DNA from: Costus lasius
Taxonomy: Eukaryota; Streptophyta; Magnoliopsida; Zingiberales; Costaceae
Direction: 5' to 3'
Length of the DNA: 64,000 nucleotides
NCBI GenBank assembly: GCA_027563935.2
Contig: CM050449.1
Coordinates: 73,498,556-73,562,555 of the forward strand
The notes under the pieces were generated by a model. It worked only from the letters and a program-made list of their open reading frames with translations, was not told the DNA's origin and ran no database searches. Below, in pieces: positions 12,868 through 22,054 of the stretch. A program made the translations under genes and the position numbers. Numbering within the stretch: the stretch's first letter is position 1; each line of letters begins with the position of its first letter.

Positions 12868-12900
12868 ATTTGCTTGAGGACAAGCAAACTTTGAGCCTTA
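12868..12900 (+). other. Polypurine-tract region before the 3' LTR of element A
   Basis: TTTGCTTGAGGACAAGCAAA is a hallmark sequence found just before the 3' LTR of Tat/Athila-type plant elements. The purine tract that normally follows is degenerate here. Confidence 0.5.
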
Positions 12901-14891
12901 TGTGTTTGATGACATCGAAATTTATAGTAAATTTCATGCCATTTTATATATCTGTCTGTGTCATATTTATGATCTTCTGCTTGTTTTTATGCCTTTTTAT
13001 ACAATTATTGCAGAATCTACATTCTTTTTGGTTTTTAATGATTTTTAGGTAAAAAGGCATGATTTTTAGTCGATTTCAAGCAATTTGAATGCATGGATGA
13101 ATCCACAACATCAAGAGGAGATCACACGTCAAATTTCAAGAGAATTGGAGCCATGAACTAAAATACGGCAGGGCCGTAATCTATATTAGTATACCGTATT
13201 TTCATACGCTGCCGTAATATCAGAGCACTGCCGTAATTTGGAGAGTTTTTCATCAGAAAGTTACCTGGAAATTACGGTACTGTCGTAATAAATTACACGG
13301 GTCATAATCTGGATCGATTTCAGAGCATACACATTCACCGAAATTACGTTATTGCCGTAAACCATTTTACGGTGCCGTAATTTCCAGACATTTTTTACTA
13401 GAGAGTTCAGCAAATTTTACGGCACTGCCATAAACCATTTTACGGTGCTATAATTTCCAGAGATTTTGAATCAGAGAACGCGACCGATTTTACGGCAGTA
13501 CGGTAACATATTACACTACCGTAATTCTATTCTTAAACGCGACTTCCACGTTCGATCTTGCAGCCTAATTTTTCCGGAGATGATTGCGGATGATCCAGGC
13601 CTCAAAAGTACAAGCCATAAAAAGAAGAAGGAGAGCTTTCGCAGAGAGGAAGACAAAGACACCAAAAGCCCCAATTTTCATCCACCATACAGAGAGAAAT
13701 CGAGTTTTTCGTCGCCGCCTAGGGTTTCATTGCCGTGACACACACAATGCATCTCTGGCCATGAAATTTGAGGAGAAGCTATGCTAGGAGAAGGAGAAGT
13801 CACCCCTAAAGTTTCAGAGCGAAAGGAGATCAATTGGAGGAAAATTCAAAGAAAAGGGAGGCGTCGACACTATTCACAGCAACTCCTACACAGATTACGG
13901 CTGTAATTTATATTACAGCCGTGGTGTGTTTTCTTCAACTGTTTTTTCTCTTTGATTTTCGATCTTTTGAAACTATGGATTATTGTAACTCCTACACCAT
14001 GCTAGCTTAAACTTTTATGGGACATGGGGAGTAATTTTACTCATGTGATAATTTTATTCCCTTTTATTTTTAATGACTAGATGATATTTTTTTCACTATT
14101 TCGTCACGTATAATTTTACCATGGTTATTTTACTCATGTGATAATTGCACTTTTGATTCTCCATAGATTCATACATTATTCATGTTTTATAGTTCTCGCA
14201 ATATGGACCGAAAGGTGACTTGCTTGAGAACTTGGTACCCTAGAATTGCATGTTAGGAACTTTCTTTAAGAAATTAGGTTAGTTCTCATTGTTCGATTTT
14301 AGTAGTCAAATTGCCATGATAATAATATGAATTTAGGACTGAGTCGAGTTGTCAAACGTGGAGATCTTGTGTTAAAGCAAAGATCGGAATGTTGGAGAAC
14401 AGTGAGTAAAACTTGTGTTGAGACTCGGATGCACGAAAGTGATCCTTGAGTTTCCACTTGAGACAATCAACTTAGAATTCGGATGCATAAAAGTGATCCT
14501 TGAGTCATTTGTTTGGTGGTTTACTTATTTTCAGCATTGGGATAGATCTTGCGCGAAAGCGAGGATTGATCCCTGCATGACTGTCTGCACGAAAGTGAGA
14601 TAATCTTTTTATGAAGTAAATTATGTCTTTACTACGATAAAATTAGACTGATGAATCTCTATTTACATCTAGTCACAGAATTCAAAGTAGATGAAACCCT
14701 AGTCCCAGTCTTCTCTCTCTGGTATTTCCGTTTTAGTCTTCTATTGCTCACTTGCATACTTTCGATTCACCTAGATAACAAGAAATCAATTATTCAATAC
14801 TCAACAAACAAGGTCTCTGTGGGTTCGATATCTATTTTATTACTTCGAGTATTTGTGCACTTGCGGACACAACAAGCTTGGTGACATAACA
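12901..14891 (+). repeat. Probable 3' LTR of element A (boundaries approximate)
   Basis: The start TGTGTTTGATG follows the GAGGACAAGC motif. The end is placed near GACACAACA (14874) or GACATAACA (14891), after GTCTCTGTGGGTTCGA, which is typical of the end of such LTRs. No second copy lies in the window to prove the borders. It holds a cluster of ACGGC/GCCGT motifs, listed separately. No gene was seen. A short conserved-looking reading frame near 13570-13740 has no recognisable domain. Confidence 0.45.
13150..13560. repeat. Cluster of TTACGGC / GCCGTAA motifs
   Basis: About a dozen copies of ACGGC or its complement GCCGT, often as TTACGGCANTGCCGTAA-like palindromes, are scattered at irregular spacing in 400 bp. 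Further copies lie at 13895-13922. A related cluster sits in the 3' flank of element B at about 16085-16400. Function is unknown. Confidence 0.7.
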
Positions 14892-14893
14892 AG

Positions 14894-14913
14894 TTTGTGG
14901 AGCCGTGTCAGGG
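14894..14913 (+). other. Degenerate primer-site-like sequence after the element A LTR
   Basis: TTTGTGGAGCCGTGTCAGGG resembles a decayed form of the TGGCGCCGTTGCCGGGGA site that Athila/Tat-type elements use with tRNA-Asp. Its place after an LTR end suggests that the LTR at 12901-14891 once belonged to a tandem or recombined pair. Weakly supported. Confidence 0.3.
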
Positions 14914-14984
14914 AGTGACAAAGTCCCTGTACGCCAAACAACGAGTTTGGCCGTGACTCCAGAAATAAGTTTTTGTCTACCTAC

Positions 14985-15740
14985 TTGTTGGGTTACAACA
15001 GTAATATACCATTCCAATATGATGGTGCCCTTCTTGACACGTGCAACCTTGTCAAATTGTTTAACTAAGAAGTAGGCCACATCTACTCAATACCCATGAA
15101 GCATACACAACAAAAAATAGAGTTCATAATGTCGAACCATACCGTCGCTTTCTCCTCATCCAAAAATGGTATGTGCTAGAACTCGACGTATATATCTCAG
15201 ACAAGGGTTGGTAATGCTTGTCGCTCTTGCGGTCTTTGGTAAGAAACTCGAATTTGAGTAATTTGATACCAAAATGCATTTTCAATGAAACCCGGTGGTG
15301 TATATGTGAATCCTCCTAAGAGATGGAAAATAGATCTAATGTCGCGGAGCGTGAGACTCCTCTCAATGTTTGCAAGATGAAAGGTAATGTTACCTTTCGC
15401 ATCCTGATCAGAATATTCATGAAGTTCTACCTTCAAACTACTGAAAATTTATAAGACTAGAGGGATGAAGTTCTATGGCTGATTTTGGAAAAAAATCTAA
15501 GTGCTGATATCTACTCATACATCCAATGCACATCCTCATCAAGCCCTAGAATCTCCAATGTCCTATGATTAGAGTACTTTGTGTTAGCAACCCATCTTTG
15601 TAAGCAAATGACCATATATGGCTTCTTGTTCATTGTCTCTGAAGACAATGCCAAAAGGATTCTTGGAAGGGGGGGTGCTAGGAAGTGGATGTAGCTTTCC
15701 CCTTTCCTTTTGATACCACGTGCTTTGTTCTCGGTGCCAT
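14985..15740 (-). pseudogene. Decayed ORF of an Athila/Tat-like element, minus strand
   Basis: Reading the minus strand from an ATG at 15740 (MAPRTKHVVSKGKGKA), fragments in changing frames follow: NKKPYMVICLQRWVANTKYS, then LGLDEDVHWMYE, then GNITFHLANIERSLTLRDI and PPGFIENAFWYQITQIRVSY (15436-15200), and VAYFLVKQFDKVARVKKG near 15060. They read like one protein broken by several frameshifts and stops. It resembles an accessory protein found in plant gypsy-type elements that databases often call a plant transposon protein, but I cannot name the family with confidence. It lies downstream of element B's integrase on the same strand and may be B's extra ORF. Confidence 0.5.
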
Positions 15741-16609
15741 TCTAATCAAAGTAGTGTATTGGAATAAAGAAACAAGTTTTGAAATAGAGAGTATTACCCA
15801 AATGTGAAGCAGGGCTGAAAATAGGACGCGCGTGAGGAAGCTTGTAAATCCGGTGAAATTAGCTGGAACTAGTCCTCAAATCATTCAAGGGAGTGATCCT
15901 TTTGTTGAATCGAAGCTTTAGAGTAGCTTGGGCAGCTCCGACAAAACTCGGCTTACGGAAAATGACCACTGGCGGAAATTGGCAGAAATCGACGAAAATC
16001 AGCAAAATCAATGCTTCGAATCACCGAAATGTCACTCGGACATGATCACGGGTGAAAACCCAAAAAAACCCAAAAAAATATGGCCGGGGGTGAAAACCCA
16101 AAAAAATACGGCCGGGGTTTATACAGTCAATAATAGAATTACGGCAATAATTTAAATTATGGCTTTGGCCGTGAAGTCTTCTGTTCATAGTCGAATCAAA
16201 ATTACTGCCATAATATAAATTACGGTTATAGCCATAACATGTTCTATTCAAAAACCAAGCCAAATTACGGGGGTGAAATTTTTCACGGCTATGCCCAAAT
16301 TTTTTTTTTAACTTAAAAAGAAATTATGGAGATGAAAATTTTGACGGCTACACCCGTGGAACTTTCTATGTGAATAAGACACAAAATTACGGCCATACCG
16401 TCATTTCTGCGTAAACTCCAAAATCACTGTATCGACTTAAAATCAACTTAGAATCCTCCTACAAAACAAAAAGACAAAAATTAGTACTAAAAACATCAAA
16501 ACAAAGGAAATTAAATAGAAAAAACAAGAGTGAGAGTGCTTGGGTTGCCTCCCAAGAAGCGCTAAAGTTAACGTCACTAGCTCGACCAAAGATCATCATC
16601 ATCATGTTG
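15741..16609 (-). other. Non-coding 3' flank of element B
   Basis: No gene is seen. It holds the inverted hairpin copy (16539-16556), ACGGC-type motifs (about 16085-16400), and short direct repeats of the type GTGAAAACCCAAAAAA (about 16050-16115). The 30 bp around the hairpin match those after element A's integrase in inverse orientation, so A and B belong to related families placed tail to tail. Confidence 0.6.
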
Positions 16610-17886
16610 GTGGTGGAGAATCTGAAAGCTTTTGATTGACACCTTCTTCAATAGGCTCAGACACATAATAATGCTTTAAACGTTGGCCATTAACAGTGAA
16701 ATTTCCTAATTTTTTGCTCCAAATTTCAATAGTGCCATGAGGATAAACTTTCACAACCTTAAAGGGGCCCGACCACCTTGTACTCAGTTATCCAGGAAAT
16801 AGCCTTAATCTAGAGTTAAAAAGTAAAACAATATCACCTTCTTGAAAATCCTTTCTAATGATATGACGGTCATGCTACTTCTTGGTTCTTTCCTTGTGAA
16901 TCCTTGCACTTTCATATGCATTCATCCTTATTTCTTCAAGTTCATCAATTTGCAACCTCCTTTTCTCCCCAGCAGTTTTCAAATCATAATTCAATATTTT
17001 TATTGCCCAATAAGCTTTACGCTCTAACTCAACCGAGAGATGACATGATTTACTGTAATCTAGTTGATATGGTGACATACCAATTGGAGTTTTAAATGCA
17101 GTCCTGTACACCCATAATGTATCATCAAGCTTCATGGACCAATCTTTCCTTGATCTAAAAATAGTTTTTTCAAGTATCCTTTTCAACTCTCTATTGGAAA
17201 CTTCTACTTGTCCACTTGTCTGTGGGTAATAAGGAGTAGATAGTTTATGCCTCACCCCGTAATTACTCAACAATGCAGAGAATTTTTGCTATATAAAGTG
17301 TGATCCACCATCATTTATAACAACTCATGGAACTCCAAACCTCAAGAATATAATTCTTCTAAACAGTTTGATAACTACACGAGAATCGTTGGTCGAAGCC
17401 GCTAGGGCTTCCAACCATTTTGACACATAATCAACTACTACAAGAATATACTTATTTTCACATGAGGTTGGAAAGGGACCCATGTAGTCAATTCCCCACA
17501 CATCAAATATCTCAATTTCCAAAATATTACTAAGTGGCATCTCATCTCGTTTTGATATGTTTCTAGTCCTTTGACACTCTCACAAGAAAGAACAAAATTC
17601 CAAACATCCTTAAAAAGGGTCGGCCAGAAGTAACCTAATTGAAGCACTTTAAAAGCAGTCTTAGATGAGTTAGCATGTCCTCCATATGCAGAACTATGGC
17701 AATTAAAGAGTACATCCCTGACTTCTTCTTCTAGCAAACATCTCCTGTATAACCTATCTGCACATCTCTTGAATAGAAAAGGATCCTCCTAGAAAAAATG
17801 CCTTACTTATGACAAAAACCTTTTTCTACCTTGATAAGTCAAGTCAGCAGATAAAATGCCAGACACCAAATAATTTACAAAATTAG
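16610..17886 (-). pseudogene. Element B (Athila-like Ty3/gypsy): integrase remnant
   Basis: Read on the minus strand, this holds HSSAYGGHANSSKTAFKVLQ and a finger Cys region (about 17737-17560), [11 protein letters not shown] with the first catalytic Asp, [31 protein letters not shown] with the catalytic Glu (about 17250-17170), then a C-terminal [10 protein letters not shown] region. Stops and frameshifts occur near 17570, 17290, 16870 and elsewhere. The upstream part of the same protein resumes at 48112 beyond the compound insertion; the codons around the CATAC duplication fit together in frame. It is inactive. Confidence 0.9.
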
Positions 17887-17891
17887 CATAC

Positions 17892-18093
17892 TGTTAGAGT
17901 CACAACTCGTAACAGGTCCAGGCCTAGAGGCTGGGCTTCCTACCCAGGGGCAATCCCGCTCAAATCCCGGTTTGGATCCAAGTTACCCCAAACCCGGTTT
18001 GGATCCACGTTACCCCAAATAATTCACGTCTACAGCGGGATTCGACCTCTAGACATGACCCTCACGAGTCATGACCCTTTAACCATTGAGCTG
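17892..18093 (-). mobile_element. SINE unit 1 (tRNA-derived), minus, outermost left
   Basis: A unit of about 200 bp. Read on the minus strand it begins with a tRNA-like Pol III promoter: box A-like AGCTCAATGG and, 45 bp later, box B-like GGTCGAATCC. It ends at CTCTAACA with no poly(A), directly against the CATAC duplication. It has two copies of a 27-bp internal repeat around GGTTTGGATCCACG. It is joined head to head with unit 2 at CTGCAG (18091-18096). Confidence 0.8.
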
Positions 18094-18303
18094 CAGCTCA
18101 ATGGTTAAAGGGTCATGACTCGTGAGGGTCATGTCTAGAGGTCGAATCCCGCTGCAGACGTGAATTATTTGGGGGTAACGTGGATCCAAACCGGGTTTGG
18201 GGTAACGTGGATCCAAACCGGGATTTGAGCGGGATTGCCCCTGGGTAGGAAGCCCAGCCTCTAGGCTTGGACCTGTTACGAGTTGTGACTCTAACAAAAA
18301 AGG
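18094..18303 (+). mobile_element. SINE unit 2, plus
   Basis: It mirrors unit 1. The box A-like and box B-like sequences are at the left end, then two internal 27-bp repeats, then CTCTAACAAAAAAGG. It is followed immediately by the head of unit 3 with no target duplication in between. Confidence 0.8.
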
Positions 18304-18486
18304 CAGCTCAATGGTTAAAGGGTCATGACTCGTGAGGGTCATGTCTAGAAGTCGAATCCCGCTGCAGACGTGAATTATTTGGGGTAACGTGGATCCAAAC
18401 CGGGATTTGAGCGGGATTGCCCCTGGGTAGGAAGCCCAGCCTCTAGGCCTGGACCTGTTACGAGTTGTGACTCTAACAAAAAAGGC
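18304..18486 (+). mobile_element. SINE unit 3, plus, one internal repeat
   Basis: Same promoter head and AAAAAAGGC tail as unit 2 but shorter, because only one copy of the 27-bp internal repeat is present. Its tail meets the tail of unit 4 in a perfect palindrome, AAAAAAGGCGCCTTTTTT. Confidence 0.8.
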
Positions 18487-18695
18487 GCCTTTTTTGTTAG
18501 AGTCACAACTCGTAACAGGTCCAGGCCTAGAGGCTGGGCTTCCTACCCAGGGGCAATCCCGCTCAAATCCCGGTTTGGATCCACGTTACCCCAAACCCGG
18601 TTTGGATCCACGTTACCCCAAATAATTCACGTCTGCAGCGGGATTCGACCTCTAGACATGACCCTCACGAGTCATGACCCTTTAACCATTGAGCT
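18487..18695 (-). mobile_element. SINE unit 4, minus
   Basis: A full-length unit with two internal repeats, tail to tail with unit 3 and head to head with unit 5. The head junction reads ATTGAGCTGAGCTCAAT, a different centre from that between units 1 and 2. Confidence 0.8.
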
Positions 18696-18903
18696 GAGCT
18701 CAATGGTTAAAGGGTCATGACTCGTGAGGGTCATGTCTAGAGGTCGAATCCCGCTGCAGACGTGAATTATTTGGGGTAACGTGGATCCAAACCGGGTTTG
18801 GGGTAACGTGGATCCAAACCGGGATTTGAGCGGGATTGCCCCTGGGTAGGAAGCCCAGCCTCTAGGCCTGGACCTGTTACGAGTTGTGACTCTAACAAAA
18901 AAG
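18696..18903 (+). mobile_element. SINE unit 5, plus
   Basis: A full-length unit with promoter head, two internal repeats and tail AACAAAAAAG. It is followed by ATTTTTTTAAA and then the 5S rRNA gene on the other strand. Confidence 0.8.
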
Positions 18904-18914
18904 ATTTTTTTAAA

Positions 18915-19033
18915 GGGGTGCAACACGAGGACTTCCCAGGGGGTCACCCATCCTAGTACTACTCTCGCCCAAGCACGCTTAACTTCGGGGTTCTGATGGG
19001 ATCCGGTGCATTAATGCTGGTATGATCGCACCC
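18915..19033 (-). rRNA. 5S ribosomal RNA gene copy inside the SINE array
   Basis: Read on the minus strand, this 119-bp stretch starts GGGTGCGATCATACCAGC and ends CCTCGTGTTGCACCC, a full-length plant 5S rRNA. The internal Pol III control regions look complete: box A around AAGTTAAGCGTGCTTGG and box C around GGATGGGTGACC. A few bases appear to differ from the usual plant sequence, for example ATTAATGC and GACCCCCTGG. It is flanked on both sides by matching AT-rich arms (AAAAAAGATTTTTTTAAA and its complement), which extend the terminal stem of the 5S fold. The run of T after the gene could end Pol III transcription. It stands alone rather than in a tandem 5S array, so it is probably a retroposed or captured copy. 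Confidence 0.93.
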
Positions 19034-19161
19034 CTTTAAAAAAATCTTTTTTGTTAGAGTCACAACTCGTAACAGGTCCAGGCCTAGAGGCTGGGCTTCC
19101 TACCCAGGGGCAATCCCGCTCAAATCCCGGTTTGGATCCACGTTACCCCAAATAATTCACG
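19034..19161 (-). mobile_element. SINE unit 6, minus, truncated at its promoter end
   Basis: It begins with the AT arm and TTTTTTGTTAGAG, has one internal repeat, and breaks off at AATAATTCACG. It therefore lacks the tRNA-like promoter half. The break coincides with the first base of the 16-bp repeat TCTGATACCATTCTGT, which leads into the LTR of element D. Confidence 0.8.
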
Positions 19162-19887
19162 TCTGATACCATTCTGTAACATCCCGTTATCTTAACCCCA
19201 AACAAATGGCACAATTCATGAATGATACAGGATGTTTCATATAAGATCGATTCATATGCTAGGTAAAACCGAGTTCAAGAAAACACGATCTGAAAATTTC
19301 GAAATTCCATACATATAAATATCCACAAAACACAAATCTCATAAATCACATAAGGGTACCTGCCACCACGCAATCCTTGCACTAGACATATGCAAGGCAA
19401 CAGTTATATCAAATCCGATGGCATAAATACAATTCGATTCGAAATTCAAAGCAAAGCCACAAAGTCGATTTTATAAACTCATACCAAACACCGAAACCAG
19501 GCTGAAGCCCGCGGTGACACAAAAATCAAACTCATTAATTTGGCATCACAAGTTCACATAGTTCACATGGTTCACATAGCTCATATCATTCATATTAAGG
19601 CCACAACCGGCCCCAGATAATTAAGCACAAAAGTTCTTAACCAAACTAGCATAATGTCCACGCCAATACTAACTCAAGAAATGCGCCCCTGCTCTATGCC
19701 TGAAAATAGTGAGGGGTGAGCTACACAGCCCAGTGAGTGGATAGTCTAAATCGACCATCCATAACATACACTCAAAAATATAGGCAGGTTATTTTAAAAA
19801 TCTGTAACAGAACATTATGTCAACATATAACAAAATAAAGGAAACAGAAGTCATATAAACAGCCAGATGTACACACCAACATATAAC

Positions 19888-19940
19888 AAACTCAGGTTCT
19901 ATACAAACTCAGGTTCTATACGAACTCAGGTTCTAGAGTT
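19888..19940. repeat. Short tandem repeat in LTR of D
   Basis: Three tandem copies of an 18-bp unit, AACTCAGGTTCTATAC, with small changes. Confidence 0.8.
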
Positions 19941-20087
19941 ATACTCTAAACCAACTAAACACATCCATACTTAGTTAACCTAGTTGTCCAGCATATTCAG
20001 TAGTGACCAATATGGTCTAACCCGGCTTTGGCCTAAGCACTGGGAGCTGCAAAATCTCGTGCAACACATAAACATGGACAGTGAGTA

Positions 20088-20300
20088 GAATCAAGAGGTG
20101 GCCCCCGCCAGGTCACGACGTGGCACTTTGCTCTAAAACACCCCATAAACACATCGATGGCTTGTGTGTAGATTCAAGAGGAGGCCCCCGCCGGGTCACG
20201 GCGTGGCACTTTGCTCTACGACACCCCATATCACAAAAAGAGAGTGATGACATCAAGAGGTGGCCCCTGTCCGACCAAGACATGGCACTTTGCGTCAAAA
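20088..20300. repeat. Three diverged repeat blocks in LTR of D
   Basis: Three blocks of about 80 bp each carry ATCAAGAGGTGGCCCC followed by ACGTGGCACTTTGC-like sequence. The complementary blocks occur four times in solo LTR G. This marks D and G as relatives. Confidence 0.75.
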
Positions 20301-22025
20301 CCCGTTCTCCCAAAAGGTTCCTACTGGACAACAAACACATCTTATATCATATTTCATAAAGGTGGACTCCTAAGTGTCAACTAGACTCTAGGATAGTCAT
20401 CACAAAAATCATATCGGGCAGGCTGAACATCAACCCCCATCACAATAATCATAGTAGGCAGGCTGAACATCAACCCCCTCACATATCAAATACAGGGCTG
20501 AAATTCAAACCCTTAACATATCACATAACGACTACCCCCTTGAGTACACAGTTACACTTAGCCTTAGTCCTAACATTACATAACACATAATATCCGAAAT
20601 CACATAACCACATAATTTCCAAAAATTACATAACCACATAATGTTCAAAGATCACATAATCCCATAATATTCAAAAATCACATAATTACATAATATTAAT
20701 AATCACATGATGTAGTGTAGTCCTTAGGTTTCATGCTGATTAGTTCAGTCTTAACCTTGCTATGTTATCACCCAATTTTTCTCAAACAAGGAATACATGC
20801 TACACTCATAAAGAAACATAAAATTACAATAAGCATCCATAAAATCAACATAAAATGTAAAACATGTATTCTTACTAACGGGATAAAATCACTGATTTAA
20901 TACTCAAAATTCATACTAAAAAAAATATCTAGATAACAAGAATTTCATACTCAAAATTCAATGATTTAATGCTACCAAAATTCCCTATAAAAACACCTTA
21001 AATTTCATACAAATTTTCGGTTAAATAATCATCAAAATTTCGGTTTTCATAATTAAATCAAAATTTCAGTTTTCATAACAATTATCAAGATTATTTCGGT
21101 TTTTAATTAACATCAAAATTCGGTTTTCATAACAACTATCAAGATCATTTCGGTTTACATGGAAATTTAGGTTTTCATGGAGAAATACAATTCGGTTCTC
21201 ATGAATAACAATGCCCTAAATTCGGTTTTCATACCTGACATACACTTTGCATAATTACGGTTTTAACATGGTAAAATTTCCAAAATTTCCAATCCATTCA
21301 ATATATCAATTAACACAACTAAGTTGATAGAACTCGATTAAGTCACCCCACTCACCTCTTAACCGTGAACGCAAGGTGAAAATTCTCCAAAAATTGTCTA
21401 AAGCCTTGCCACCACCAATGGAAGAAAACGCCACCCAAACCAAAGATGCCGGCCAATGGAAGAAAGGAAGAGGAAGAAAAGATTTTCGCCTCCAAGCCTC
21501 CAAGCCGTCGCCCAAGATTTCTTCCAAGCAAAAATATCGCCAACTCTCCTACCCTAACCGAAATTACCACTTAAACTTTGGGTTTTTAAATTTTAAACCC
21601 ATTAAGCAATTAATTCAAATAGGGTTTAACCCATTTAACTAAAATTTCGAATTTTTAAACCCACTAACCCAAAGTTAACTAATTAATTTAATTAACTGAC
21701 AAATAACCAATCACTTAACCGAAATCCAATAAGGACTTAATTAATATCCACTAAGGTCTAATTAACCAATAAGGTCTAATTAATTAACTAACAACTTACA
21801 ACCCATAAATCCTAATTAATTTATCATGAACAACCAATAATAATTTATCATAAATTAACAGCCAATAATCAAACAAATAATCTCTAATTAATTTACAATA
21901 AATTAACAACCAAAAATCTCTAGTTAATTAACTATTAACAACCAATACATAAAAATATCACAGTCAATAATTTTAGACAAAATCAAAATAATGCTTACCA
22001 GGACTTAAGATCCTTGGATCTTACA

Positions 22026-22040
22026 TCCCTCCCTCCTTAT
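22026..22040 (-). other. Polypurine tract of element D
   Basis: On the minus strand, AAGGAGGGAGGGA lies directly before the LTR. Confidence 0.8.
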
Positions 22041-22054
22041 AAAGCTTTAGTCCT

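Larger units (their letters stand above)
19175..22025 (-). repeat. Single LTR of chromovirus D
   Basis: It is 2851 bp, starting TGTAACATCCCG and ending ATCTTACA in plus-strand reading. In the element's own sense it starts TGTAAGATCC and ends GGGATGTTACA. On the pol side it is bordered by a purine tract, on the other side by primer-site sequence. AT-rich spacer dominates 20500-22000. It is distantly related to the solo LTR G, sharing the GTGGCACTTTG / GGTGGCCCC repeat blocks in inverse orientation. Confidence 0.85.

Noticed and set aside
17892..18303. Classical DNA transposon (MITE) with long terminal inverted repeats.
   Set aside because: Units carry tRNA-like promoter boxes and A-rich tails like SINEs, also occur singly and in tandem, and no transposase gene is present. 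The 5-bp duplication keeps the idea open only as a mechanism.
18915..19033. Cassandra retrotransposon (5S sequence inside a TRIM LTR).
   Set aside because: There is a single 5S copy, no direct LTR pair carries it, and the flanks are SINE tails in inverted orientation.
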